From: Fragilaria crotonensis
Taxonomy: Eukaryota; Bacillariophyta; Fragilariophyceae; Fragilariales; Fragilariaceae
Reading direction: 5' to 3'
NCBI GenBank assembly: GCA_022925895.1
Contig: JAKSYS010000151.1
Location: 40,833-104,832 of the forward strand
DNA length: 64,000 nucleotides
Shown here: positions 21,725 to 32,639 of the stretch, in pieces
Numbering within the stretch: position 1 is the first letter of the stretch
Layout: the number at the start of each line of letters is the position of its first letter
The notes under the pieces: model-generated
The model's database searches: none
What the model saw: only the letters and a program-made list of their open reading frames with translations
Told to the model about the DNA's origin: nothing
Program-made: the position numbers and the translations under genes

Positions 21725-23354
21725 ATGCAAAGCAATGACCTCGCCGCAAAGCGAACACGAAGACTCCAGGCAAAATATCTGAATAGGATAATTGTGATTT
21801 CTAGCCTCGCCTCTCGTCGAAGTGTGGCGTCCTTTGTTCCGACACCGAGCAGGGTGAAGCCATCGCCAAATCTATTAAGAGGACTGACGGACACCGCTAG
21901 GATTAAGGAGGACGCGATTGTTTCAAAGCCAAGCATAAGGAATGTCGATCAAAGAGGGCTCTTCTCTACCGACGCCATGGAATCGAAAGATCCCGTCCCA
22001 GGAACAAAGGCGCAAACGCCTGACCGTAGACATGCCTGGCCTGCAACGATCATGATACTTTGTTGGGGGGTCGCTTTTCTTTCAGCATTGGATAGAGTCG
22101 CCATGTCAGTAGCCATGATTCCGTTAGCCGAAGAGCTCGATTTCGCCGAATCGATGAAAGGTCAAGTCTCCGCTGCTTTCTCGGTAGGCTACGGATTGAC
22201 CATACTCCCTGTCGGGATAGCTCTGTCGAGAACATCGCCTCGCCTAATGATGGGGATGGGGATGACTCTTTGGTCGCTGGCAACACTGGTCACTCCTTAT
22301 ACTGCCAGTTGTGATACGATTGTACCACTTTTGATAGCACGCGGTACTGTCGGAGCTGCCGAATCGGTAGTGTTGCCCACAATTCATCGAATCCTTTCGG
22401 CATGGATACCATCGAACCGAAAAAGTGTGGCCACAGCGGTCGTCTTTTCCGGCTTTCAGGCTGGAACAATAGCAGCTTACATTGTTAGTCCGTATGTCAT
22501 AGCGTTGGCTGGCAGCTGGAGGGGAATGTTCTTGTCGTACGGTGCCTTCGGGTTGACTTGCTTGGCCCCATGGTATACCCTTGCCAAGGATTCACCAACA
22601 TGCGAGTCCACCTTCCATAGACAATATGCAGGTTTCGGGTACCGCAGAAGAGTCCCAACACGCTTTTCGCGACCCACAAACGATTCCAGTATCGTCCGCG
22701 ATCGCGTGCTTCCGGGCGGCTCCGCTGGGGGAAATGCTGTCGTCTCGTGGAGTACAAGGCATGACAATAGCGCACGCAGCAAACAATTGGGGGATGTACG
22801 TCATGCTGGCTTGGGTACCAACATTCTACAACGAGCAATACGGTTTGAATGTTAAGGAATCGACATTCTTTTCGGTTCTGCCCTCCCTTGGAGGCGCAGT
22901 TGGTGGCATTGTTGCAGGACTGGTGGCAGATGCTTGGATTCGAGGACACCCAAATTGCTCTGACGTTGGGATGACCCAACTTCGCAAAGTCTTTCAAGGA
23001 TTTGCTCTTCTCTGCCCTGCGGCTTTCCAAGCGATGCTTGCATTCGACATCCCGGATGAACCGTTGGTGGCGCAGTCGCTTCTGACAGGCACGATTGGAT
23101 TGCAAGCGTTCAACACCGCTGGATATGGAGCGGCGACACAGGAAAAGGCCGGAACCAAGTGGTCGGGACTGCTGTATAGCGTCTCGTCGCTGCCATGTGT
23201 CATGTTTGGCGCGCTTGGTGTTTATACAACAGGACGGATTCTGGAACAAACGAATCAAGATTGGTCTCTCGTGTTTGCCGTTCAAGCACTGGTGGACGTT
23301 ACGGGAGCGGTTGGGTTTCTAATGCTGTACAATGGTACCAAGGAGTTCGACTGA
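21725..23354 (+). CDS. SLC17/PHT4-like major facilitator transporter (one frameshift)
   Basis: About 542 residues if a single extra base near 22597 is ignored. Starting from the ATG at 21725 there is a basic N-terminus, then about 12 hydrophobic segments. W-G-V-A-F-L-S-A-L-D-R-V-A-M-S-V-A-M-I-P-L-A-E-E-L resembles the first helix of the SLC17/ANTR (plant PHT4) anion and phosphate transporters (usually Y-x-D-R-x-x-x-S-V-A). R-G-T-V-G-A-A-E-S-V-V-L-P-T is the helix 4 signature. The second half, N-N-W-G-M-Y-V-M-L-A-W-V-P-T-F-Y, is in another frame and also typical. S-V-A-S-F-V-P near residue 37 recalls the ASAFAP plastid-targeting motif of diatoms, but without a clear preceding signal peptide this is weak. 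The substrate cannot be read from sequence. The stop lies 33 bp from that of the convergent homocysteine methyltransferase. Confidence 0.78.
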
Positions 23355-23387
23355 CGTATTTGTAAATCACCTCATGCGCCATGCCTA

Positions 23388-24470
23388 TCACGTGGTTCCG
23401 TTCATGTCTGCTTCTCGTTGGTCAATCATGACGCGAAGTGCCAGAATAGTGGCAGGAGTTGTCCTGCAGCATCCGCCAATAATCAAGCGTGGCATAGGAC
23501 TTTTGATCACGCTATTCTTCGCCCATGTCTGTTCCACAATTTGGATAGCATGATACATTTCGTCCGCAAACTGATTCGGAGATGTTCCACCAGTTTCTGC
23601 TTTCCAATTCGCCTGGGTGGCATCCCACTCTTCGCCGCTGTTTGGGTAGACAACAATACCACGCTTGGGCCCATACGTTGCCATGTGGAGAGTTAATATT
23701 CGTAAAAGGTTCGACACAAACTTTCCATTGCAACAATTAAAGCCCACAGCGTTGATGAAGGCACCGGTGGGGTCAATTCTGTGAATTTCGTCGAGCACTC
23801 GTTCAAGTTCGGTACCATCATTGAGTTGATGATCATTCCTACATCCCAAGGATATCCACACAGCGATCGACGAAAGGGATGATTCTCGTACCAGTTCGGC
23901 CAAAACAATCACCTCATCCGCATTCGGCACTGTTTCAAAGGCAATCGCATCGGGGTGCTCAGGTGCAATGGCATCAATTCTTCTGAAATGAAAATCACGC
24001 AAAGCCTCCCGCGTGATGCCCTTGTAATCTCCTCGATATTCCGAACCATCGGCAAGTGCTGCGCCGTAACAACCCAGACTTGCTGCCACGTACGCGTTGG
24101 TGCGCTGCCTTGCAAGCACTACTCCTCGTCGCATGATGCCCGTCATGGTTTCGTCGTCAATGGGTTTGTGATTGAAAGAACACGAAGCTACTCCGAAGTG
24201 GCATTGATAGGTAACTGTAGACAATATGTCTGCTCCGGCAGCGGCAAACGCGTTGTGGCAGTCAACAACATCATCGTCAAGGCCATCTAATAGCAAGGAA
24301 GATGACCAGAGTTCCCGATGCGAGAAAACTTGATTTCTTTTTGCCAAGACGTGCTCTAGATAGGTACTCACTCCTCCATCCAGAAGGAGGATTGTGGGGC
24401 TGCCTTCACAGGCGAACCAGTCAAGAAGACTCAAGGAGGGGAGAGGATTGCTGCTGGATGCAGTAGGCAT
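23388..24470 (-). CDS. Homocysteine S-methyltransferase
   Basis: 360 residues, ATG at 24470, no intron, no break. The (beta/alpha)8 homocysteine methyltransferase domain fills the protein. L-L-D-G-G-V-S-T-Y-L-E near residue 30 is the N-terminal signature, and G-C-Y-G-A-A-L-A-D-G-S-E-Y-R-G-D-Y near 147 and F-E-T-V-P-N near 192 are conserved core motifs. The zinc-binding cysteines are seen in V-G-F-N-C-C (near 255) and G-G-C-C-R-T-T-P (near 335). The family moves a methyl group from S-methylmethionine or S-adenosylmethionine to homocysteine, giving methionine. No targeting signal is obvious, so it is probably cytosolic. It resembles the bacterial MmuM and plant HMT types and not the much longer cobalamin enzyme. 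Convergent with the transporter gene. Confidence 0.92.
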   Translation of the reverse strand: MPTASSSNPLPSLSLLDWFACEGSPTILLLDGGVSTYLEHVLAKRNQVFSHRELWSSSLLLDGLDDDVVDCHNAFAAAGADILSTVTYQCHFGVASCSFNHKPIDDETMTGIMRRGVVLARQRTNAYVAASLGCYGAALADGSEYRGDYKGITREALRDFHFRRIDAIAPEHPDAIAFETVPNADEVIVLAELVRESSLSSIAVWISLGCRNDHQLNDGTELERVLDEIHRIDPTGAFINAVGFNCCNGKFVSNLLRILTLHMATYGPKRGIVVYPNSGEEWDATQANWKAETGGTSPNQFADEMYHAIQIVEQTWAKNSVIKSPMPRLIIGGCCRTTPATILALRVMIDQREADMNGTT

Positions 24471-24613
24471 AGTGTCCCTTACTACTTGAAGCGCTTAGGA
24501 CATGCGTCTCCCAAACTATGGGAGGAGGTGACCGATGTTTAGATGCGCTTCTTGTATTAATAAGTGGAAATTGAGTAAACCTTATTCGGGCAATTCCTTT
24601 ATTATTTTATTTT

Positions 24614-25232
24614 AGGAAATTACGAAAACATCAAATACGTTTTCCATTTTCAATAACACCTAATGACCCTGTATAAACGAAAAAGCCCTTTGGTATTTCA
24701 CGAAAAATTTGCTCATTATTACAATAACACCAGATATCTTTGTCACGTTTTTACTATAACATCTTATTGATCTCAAACATTTACGATAACCCCATTTATT
24801 GCCAGCCATGCCAATTCTCCACAGACACATTAGTACACCGTTTCGTACCTATCATCAAAAATAAAGATCACATCCTGATTGCCATGGCCATTATCTCATT
24901 CCATGCATTATGATCAACTTTGAACCAAGGCAAGCATGTGCCTAATGTTGCATGAATAACAAAGCGTAGCGGCGGTCATAATTTGTTTTAGTAGGATGTT
25001 GTTGTTCTTTTAGATGCAATTCCGAGTCCATCTGCTTGATTGATGAATTGTTGGCATCACTGATGCCAGTACTTTACACAATTCCTCGTACCCAGTACCG
25101 TACGTTATCACATATTTTGTATCTTGAAGAGTCATCTTTATATCGCATGCTGATTCATTGCTGCATGTGCTGCATTGCCACAAGCAAGTTCTCACATACT
25201 CACCACCACTCTTCCTTGCTGGTGTGGCATCC
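24614..25232 (+). repeat. MULE left terminal inverted repeat
   Basis: Reverse complement of 27978-28590. Within the outer 180 bp the motif CAATAACACC, or close forms of it, recurs at 24651, 24721, 24757 and 24786, as expected of transposase-binding sites. The inner end is at TGGTGTGGCATCC. Confidence 0.85.
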
Positions 25233-25265
25233 ATTCCATCTCTTTCATGCACTTGTAACAACAAA

Positions 25266-26246
25266 ATGGCAAAGAAGAAAAAAGAGAAGAAATGTCACTT
25301 TCCAACCGATCCACGTTATGGCGTGAGGATCAATCCGACACGGAATGATTTGCAGGCACTTGGGGATCGGCAAATGTTGAACAGTTGTCTCCTTGACTGC
25401 CTCCTTCAGCGTTCCGCACCACCACCAATTGAAGACACTCCTTTTCAAGTTTATCTTGGAAGTCTCGAAACAAGATCATATCTGGAGAGTTGCAACGCTT
25501 TGGTACACGTTGCCCGTGAATCTGTTAAACCTTCCAACTGGAACCGGATCCAAGCCAAGATCAAAGGGATTCAGTCAACTTTTGCTGATCTTTTTTCTGA
25601 CATCAATGATGATGATACCACCAAGACTCTTATTATTCCAATTGTCAACGCAGTGCATTTCTTTGTGCTTGTGGTGGAATTCAATTTTGCATGCCGAGAA
25701 TTGTTTTTGCGTTTCGAATACTTCGATTCGTTGCGACGCGCTTCACGAGGAGTACATCCTGGAGTAATCCAAGGCACCCCTGCTTTTCTCATTGTTCGTG
25801 AGGTCAGGGATTTCTTTTTCAATTTTGTGTTGCATGGCAAGAACAAGTTGAACCATATCAGTCTTCCTTCGGATGACGATCTCATTCGCTTGGACATATT
25901 AGGTTTCCACCAATGTCCAGGACAGTATAATGACATTGACTGTGGATTATTCTGTATTGCTGTTGTCCTTCATTTGCTTGATTTCAAGCCTGTCACTGAA
26001 GACACCTTCAACTTCAACCACTGCATCCTACTTCGATCAAAATTGGCAGCCCATTTCAACCGCAAGAATGATGATGCCAATGAACAAACAAGTCAAGTTG
26101 TACGAGATTGCTTTCCAGAACTTAAGGGTACGACTATCCTCAGCAGCTATGGGGTTGAGGTCATTGTCACGGTTCCTGCTGCTGCCAAGACAAATGATGA
26201 TGACGACGATGATGATGTGATACTCATAAGCAGGGAAGATGCTTAG
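25266..26246 (+). CDS. Ulp1/SENP-like cysteine protease (C48) of the MULE
   Basis: 326 residues from the ATG at 25266, which opens M-A-K-K-K-K-E-K-K; the frame extends further upstream into the TIR but without need. The C48 peptidase fold is indicated by the catalytic His in N-A-V-H-F-F-V-L-V-V-E, the following acidic residue in E-Y-F-D-S-L, and Q-Y-N-D-I-D-C-G-L-F-C-I, where the Cys is the nucleophile and the upstream Gln lies in C-P-G-Q. The enzyme family cleaves SUMO-like conjugates. In plant Kaonashi MULEs a related domain travels with the transposase; its job there is unknown. The C-terminus is a run of seven Asp residues and Val. The TAG stop is followed at once by the ATG of the transposase in the same frame. 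The triad looks intact, so the protease may be functional. Confidence 0.82.
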   Translation: MAKKKKEKKCHFPTDPRYGVRINPTRNDLQALGDRQMLNSCLLDCLLQRSAPPPIEDTPFQVYLGSLETRSYLESCNALVHVARESVKPSNWNRIQAKIKGIQSTFADLFSDINDDDTTKTLIIPIVNAVHFFVLVVEFNFACRELFLRFEYFDSLRRASRGVHPGVIQGTPAFLIVREVRDFFFNFVLHGKNKLNHISLPSDDDLIRLDILGFHQCPGQYNDIDCGLFCIAVVLHLLDFKPVTEDTFNFNHCILLRSKLAAHFNRKNDDANEQTSQVVRDCFPELKGTTILSSYGVEVIVTVPAAAKTNDDDDDDDVILISREDA

Positions 26247-28148
26247 ATGGATGATGTAACAACCGAAGAAGCCAAGATGCCACCGACAAGAAATCTTCCT
26301 GATGACAGCTCAACTAATGGGGACAGTAAGCCAAGTGCTCATCCTAAACCTACCGCGGCGGCAACTGATGCAACAATTGATAGTCAAGGTTGTGTTTCTT
26401 CATTGACAAACAGCAAGAATGAGGACACATCTTTTCAAGATATTATGCGCCAACAAAACATTGTTGAATTTCCAAATTTGGATGATGTCAGTCCAGTCAT
26501 TGAGGCCTATGAGAAGAAATCAGGCAATCGGTTAGCCATTCGACGCAGTCTTGTTGGTGAGTATTGTCTTTACATCTGCAAGGAACATGTGAAGTGTACT
26601 TTTCAGATTTACATCGGGCGGCGCCGACTTAATGGTGTCTATGTTGTGAAGCGGAACATTACGTACCACACTGCCCAGCGATGCGAACCTGTTGCACGTG
26701 ATGGGCGTCAATGGAAGAAACAACAAGCTGGGAAACTGGACGAGATGATTGTTCAGGTTGTACGAACAAAAAAGGACGATCCAACTCCAGCTGATGTCAT
26801 AAAGACAGCTGCAAGTGTGGATGGTGAGGTAATCACTTACATGCCTGCATATCGCGCTCTGAACAATCAATCTCGTGCCCAGTTTTGGCAGAGTTCAAAG
26901 AATTTTGAACTACTGCCAGGGTACCTTGAGGCAATGAAACAGTTGAATGCCGACTCTGTCATTGGGTATTCATATGATAGGGAGAGATCCATTAAACATG
27001 TACATGTTTTCCCTCGTTTCATGAATACGGCATTAAAGTTTGCAAGACCAGTATTTCTCTGGATGCAGCACATTTAAGAGTACTTACAAAGGGACAATGT
27101 ATGTGGCTTCAGGAGTCCTTTCTGGAACAAATGAGGTGTATCCAATTGGATTCATGATCTCCTCTGGGAATGAAGATGGCAAGACGTGGACAACAATGTT
27201 GAAATACTTGAAGGCGTGCCCAATCATCTCTGAGCAGGGTTTTGGCAATGAGCGTGACAACGGAGAAATTCAGCATCCATTTCTATTTGTTTCCAACCGT
27301 GACAAGGGTCTGAAACTGGCCCTTCGAAATGTGTTTCCAAGAAATAAGGAAACGAGCTGTGCGAAACATATTGAAGCAAAGGTATGCCAGAAGTTCGGTC
27401 AACAATGTGCTCGATATGTGATGGCAATTGCAAAACGTTTCTCCTTCAGTTACTCAAATCACTTGATTGATCAAGTGAGGACCATCAAGCCGCAAGCTGC
27501 AGATTATATTGAAAATTTTGGCAACGATACCCTTTGGAGAAGTACGTCATGGCTAGATGAGCAGAATCCACTCCCACCGCATCATGGGATTGTAACCTCC
27601 AACACAAGCGAATGTGTGAACAACATGTTTGCACAGGCTCGCACTGTGGAATGGCTGGAGGCAGTAGAAAGCATTGTGGATGTAATGTCAACAAGAATTT
27701 CAACCTGCCAAACCAAGCACATTGATCGGGAGCCGGGAGAGGTTGTGCCTTGTGTGGCACAGATTCTGAAAAGGCGTTGGGATGCTGTGGCATCCATCAC
27801 AGTTGTTGAGTTGGTGCATGGGCGTGAGATTCAATGTTGTGGAGCCTTCGACAGTACAAGACTGACAAAGACCCTCACTTGCCCAGCATGCCATACAATG
27901 CAGGGCAACCAAACACTGTTTACATTGTGAAACCAGAGTTGCAGTGGTGCTCTTGTGGCATTTGGCAAGATGTTCAGGATGCCACACCAGCAAGGAAGAG
28001 TGGTGGTGAGTATGCGAGAACTTGCTTGTGGCAATGCAGCACATGCAGCAATGAATCAGCATGCGATATAAAGATGACTCTTCAAGATACAAAATATGTG
28101 ATAACGGGTAATGGGTACGAGGAATTGTGTAAGTACTGGCATCAGTGA
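26247..28148 (+). pseudogene. MULE transposase, frameshifted and with altered DDE site
   Basis: It begins with the ATG directly after the protease stop. Residues 1-70 are low complexity. An N-terminal Cys/His-containing DNA-binding region follows (C-T-F-Q-I to H-T-A-Q-R-C). The DDE core is split by two one-base losses: the first Asp block L-D-A-A-H-L at 27057-27075 is in its own frame, and from 27077 the text S-T-Y-K-G-T-M-Y-V-A-S-G runs on to 27930. The second Asp position reads F-V-S-N-R-D-K-G-L, where the family has S-D-R, so the catalytic Asp appears to be Asn. The Glu block S-N-T-S-E-C-V-N-N is present. A further one-base shift near 27909 leads to Y-I-V-K-P-E-L-Q-W-C-S-C-G-I-W-Q-D, the first half of the SWIM finger. 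The second half (C-x-H) is missing because the reading enters the right TIR. Not expected to be active. Confidence 0.8.
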
Positions 28149-28590
28149 TGCCAACAATTCATCAATCAAGCAGATGGACTCGGAATTGCATGTAAAGAAC
28201 AACAACATCCTACTAAAACAAATTATGACCGCTGCTACGCTTTGTTATTCATGCAACATTAGGCACATGCTTGCCTTGGTTCAAAGTTGATGATAGTGCA
28301 TGGAATGAGATAATGGCCATGGCAATCAGGATGTGATCTTTATTTTTGATGATAGGTACAAAACGGTGTACCAATGTGTCTGTGGAGAATTGGCATGGCT
28401 GGCGATAAATGGGGTTATTGTAAATGTTTGAGATCAATAAGATGTTATAGTAAAAACGTGACAAAGATATCTGGTGTTATTGTAATAATGAGCAAATTTT
28501 TTGTGAAATACCAAAGGGCTTTTTCGTTTATACAGGGTCATTAAGTGTTATTGAAAATGGAAAACGTATTTGATGTTTTTGTAATTTCCT
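27978..28590 (-). repeat. MULE right terminal inverted repeat
   Basis: Inverted copy of 24614-25232. Its inner edge cuts into the transposase SWIM region, so the last 57 codons of the transposase frame are TIR sequence. It carries the same spaced GGTGTTATTG words near its outer end. Confidence 0.85.
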
Positions 28591-31500
28591 TTAATGTACA
28601 CGCAAACCAAAATTACGAAAACGAAAAGGTTTTCGTTAAGAGCTCATTTACACGCCGTCAGCGGCAGCGTAGACGGAAGGGCGTCGAACCCGGACGAGCC
28701 AGCATCATGCGTCACCCAAAAGATTCGGTGACGCGCTCGAATGAGTGTGACACGGCCCCGCCTAGTGGACTACGTGCAAGCTACGAGAAAAAGAACATTT
28801 GGCACTTGGACAGAAAAACATCTATTCGCTCACGAGCTCATTGTTGGTCGAACCAGGTCCGAGGTCCGAGGAACCAGTACGGCAACAAGGCGAGACGACT
28901 CGCAAGCTTCATCGAGGGACCTGCTACAAGCCAGGTGTACCGATAAAGCGAACACGATAGTTTTATAAGCCCACCCGCCCACTCCGCACAGGACGGTAGG
29001 CACCACCACTACTACCCGGTGGCGCTAACGCCCCATGGAGATGAAGGGTACGGTAATCCTACGGTAGTAGGGTTGTCATTACCCCCATCAGTAGGCCATC
29101 TAGCACACTAACCAGTCCAGCACAGCGCACTATCTGGCGACCGTGACGTCGAGCAGCCACTGAGGCGGGAAAGCGTATGCATCCTGCCCTTTATAAATAC
29201 GACGAAAATGCTTGACGAAAACGCGATGCGTTGTCGTCAGGATTGTTCTGAATAACGGAACACTCCTCATTCCTCATTCCGTCGTTGGCTTGTTGCAGGT
29301 GTGACGCACTTGCACGAAAACTACGAAGAACTCTTTCTTAACTCATATTCTCTGCGTATACTCGTTATATTGCACAGCTGTGGGTTACTTTGATCACTGC
29401 CGGTGCAGTAGAGATTTCATAGTAAATTTCCTAGGACTGATTCAACCGGAGCTATCAATTAGGTGAAGGGAGAACAAGGAAAGGTCTTTGTCGGAACAAA
29501 GAGAGAGTTTCTTGAAGTTGGCAAATGAGCAGAGGAAAGTTCAGATGACGAATAATTTGTGAGGAGAGATTATTTTGATTCTAAAGTAGCTGGTACATTG
29601 GAATTTGCAGAGCTCCAGTAGCTTTGATATGAAGTGGTTAGTCATTGTAGTAGCTTTGCTATTGATATCAGTAGAAGTGTGAGTGAACGACGAGGTTCGT
29701 TCACTTGTTTGTATCCAATAAGAATGACCGCTGAAGTGTGATGGCAATCGAATCTGATGAAGAGTGATTCTTCGAGTAAGTGCCGGTTGAATAAATCTGT
29801 TCATTCACATTAAAACTCCGAGGCGGTGCGCAGTACGCGGTGCTGTCCTTTTCCGTATTTAAGTAGCACAGTAAAAAGTACAGTACCCCACAACAGCAAG
29901 TCATCAAACCAATTTTGCGCTGTTCCAACTGCGTGGAATATTAGATCAAGCAACGGAGCAAACGTCAACCGTCATTAGCCATAATTGTGGTGAAGCAAGT
30001 GGAAAAATGTTGTAGGAAGGGCTGGAGAGTGACAAGAAGTTATTCTGGAATGATGCTTCAAGTTGAGGATCAAATTTCTGCGCAGGACAGAGCTCACTTG
30101 CTTGCTTGATAGATTGTTGCGCTGGTTGTTAATAAGTATTGGAACCGCCACTTCTATGTGAAATTCATAGAGATTCCGCATCTTAAAAAGTTCCCGGGGC
30201 TTTATTGTCACTCTCATTTTGCATTTGCAGAGAAGTGATGAGTTACATGAATTGAGGGCGAGAGCTGGCACCATCACTTCTACAAGATGCTGATCTAACA
30301 GCAGGGCATGGATGGTATTGCCCGCCGGCATGGAGCCTTCTGGAATTGTGACAAGTACTGTATTCTGTTTGTGATTCCAGTTTGGACAGTTGTCTCACAT
30401 ATGTGATCCAATCTAATTCAAAAGTCCTACAATGGCAAATGAATGACGCAGTGGAGGATTGTATTCAGTGTACTAGATCTTCAACAGCACATGAATGCAC
30501 AACTATTACTAGTGAAACAATCTTCCACCTGCATGACTCCGACTAGACTACATGTAACCACTTTTTTCATAATGGGACGCTGCCTTTTATTTACAGGTCG
30601 TACCTACTCGGTACTGGTACTGCAGAGGATGCGCACCAAAACTGTGCGATTTGACCCCTCCGATTGAGATGAAGAACTTTTTCGTTTTCGCTACCAGGTA
30701 CTGTATAGCTGTTGTCGTGTAAGGGCGTAGCCGCGTAGCCCACGAAAACGCATCCCACGAATATAAAAATGTTTCCGTTTTCATTTTCGTTTTCCGTATA
30801 AGGAAAAGCCTTATGACGTGTTATTAACAGAAACGTGTTTTGCTCTATTGCAGACTACATTTTTTTCAATGAAACGGTGCAATTTTCAAAGTGGTTATAA
30901 TTTGGTTTAGCTGTCTTTCTTTGCAATTTTTTCAGTTATTGCAAAGGCTCACAGAGGTGAGCTTCTTGCACTTCAATTGAGATGTTAGTATTGTACACAA
31001 AAATCTGGTATGCAGGACAACACCAGAGGGAATTCCATTTTGCCAATTTTTCTTAAAGTTGCGTAACAGAAAAAACAACACTGAAAAAGCGCAATCGGGA
31101 GCACGCGTTTCTGGTCACCTATTGAGCCAGTCATTAGGTTGGTACTTGCAGTGAACAAATCATCCTGCAAAATAGAACGCCGCGTCTGTTTTGCGGAAAA
31201 AGGGTCCATTCAGGCCCCCAAACGGCCCAGCATTGTGGTGTGTTACCGGGGTCTCACAAAACGTAACAACCGAGTTTGTGTATGAGGTGCTACTACGTAG
31301 TTAGAACTCGGACTAGATGGGACAAGAAGAAGGCAGAGGACGATGTGGTACTACAGTAGTCTATGACTACTATGGAGTACAGTGCTGCAAGTTGTGGTAC
31401 GCGAACAGGCGTCTATTCTTGTCTTCGGAACTCATCTCACTGTCGTCGATAACCGCATCCGATAGAAAAGCTCGTCATTTGATCCGAGACGGTGAATCGT

Positions 31501-32000
31501 AGCATCCAAACGAAACGAGCGCCTGCTTTTCTTTCATGAGCCGCGCGACATGTTGTTGAGCGTTTCTTGGCTTTTGGTCGCTCCATTTGCTCATGACGGC
31601 AGAACTTTTGTCAAACGACGTGACATGTGACAAACAAGAGGACTGATCCACATGATAACTTTTGTACATTTTCAAGGTAACTACATTCAACGCCTGATTT
31701 CTTTTACACCACGTATTCATGTCAAGATAGTAAACACAAAATGCTCTCTTATTCCTTGGTTTGTATTTATTTCTAGGGAGTACGCCCGTAAGGACCATCT
31801 TCACATCTTCACCGAACAGAACGGTGCATCCGCAATCAAGGTAGTAAATATAAAATGCTCGCTGATTCCTCGGTTTTGTAGTTATTTCTAGGGAGTATGC
31901 CTGTAAGGACCATACTCCACATCCTCACCAAACAGAACGGTGCGTCCGTGTTGCGGAAAATGTTTCGTTCGCTGCATGCACCGGCCTTACTACCTGTAGC
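28591..32000. other. 3.4-kb intergenic stretch, no gene recognised
   Basis: Frames up to 133 codons but none with a recognisable domain. AACGAAAAGGTTTTCGTT-like inverted words occur at 28620-28640 and again, less perfectly, near 30676-30800. The part 28970-29320, with TATAAATACG near 29190, could be an old LTR or a promoter, but I found no partner copy. Confidence 0.4.
31727..31950. repeat. Tandem duplication of ~113 bp
   Basis: The segment with CTAGGGAGTACGCCCGTAAG (about 31727-31836) recurs with small changes at about 31842-31950, including the words GAACAGAACGGTGC and AAATGCTC. The two copies differ by a few substitutions. No coding function is seen. Confidence 0.8.
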
Positions 32001-32011
32001 AGAGTCCTCAT

Positions 32012-32094
32012 GGTAATTATGTCCCTACTGGATTACCCCTCCCACCGCGCCAGTGCACAGCAAGCTCCAGCATAAGTTTCTGGGAGTAGACAGA
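32012..32094. repeat. Direct repeat A (left copy)
   Basis: Imperfect direct repeat of about 80 bp. The shared core GTGCACAGCAAGCT, flanked by GGATTACCCCTCCCACCGCG on the left, recurs at 32513-32590 as GTGCACAGCAAGCTTCAGTATAAG. The copies lie just beyond the end of the DIRS-like relic and might be its terminal or internal repeats. Confidence 0.7.
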
Positions 32095-32512
32095 TGGGTT
32101 AGTTAAAACTAGACTCAATTCTCGCGGTGTGCAAGGCGCCTTGGTGGTAGCTGACACGGTCGTGGCCGGTGACCACTACTATTGTGCCTTTCATCTGCCA
32201 TCCGGATGCGGAGGTGTTGCGCCGTATCCAACCGAATGATGAGGCCAGAGTGGGTATCTGTTCACGACACTATTATTTCCTTTTGTTTACTTACGTTACT
32301 AGGGCTACCACTCACTATATGGAATGTTATGCGCTGCGTACTGGCCGATGTGTAGCATGTAGTGGGCCGCCATGCCATTCTGCACTACGCAGCAACTACT
32401 GATAGCAAGACTCTGAATCACTCTGCATCTGTTATCGCTGGTTACGTAGCATGGCGGATGCAGCGAGATTTGGTGTAGGAGTATTCTGCGGTGAGCAACG
32501 TTGAGGTGGTGG

Positions 32513-32590
32513 TAACGATGTCCTTATTAGGTTACCCCTTCCACCGCGGCAGTGCACAGCAAGCTTCAGTATAAGTTGCTTGGAGTGCTC
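32513..32590. repeat. Direct repeat A (right copy)
   Basis: Second copy of the 32012-32094 repeat, same orientation, about 500 bp away. Confidence 0.7.
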
Positions 32591-32639
32591 GAGAGCCAAA
32601 GGCAGACAAGGGCGGGGAAGCAGAGTGATGAGTGTGGGA

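Larger units (their letters stand above)
24614..28590 (+). mobile_element. Near-complete Mutator-like element with ~0.6-kb TIRs carrying Ulp1 protease and transposase
   Basis: The terminal inverted repeats run 24614-25232 and 27978-28590 and are nearly identical, with a few substitutions and small indels. Between them lie a Ulp1/C48-type cysteine protease gene and a MULE transposase gene, both on the plus strand. The outermost bases are AGGAAATTAC. I could not find a convincing 8-11 bp target duplication in the flanks (TTTTATTTT on the left, TTAATGTAC on the right). Ulp1-carrying MULEs are known from plants (Kaonashi elements). The transposase has frame breaks and a changed catalytic residue, so this copy is probably inactive, though the close match of the TIRs suggests it is not old. 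Confidence 0.85.
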
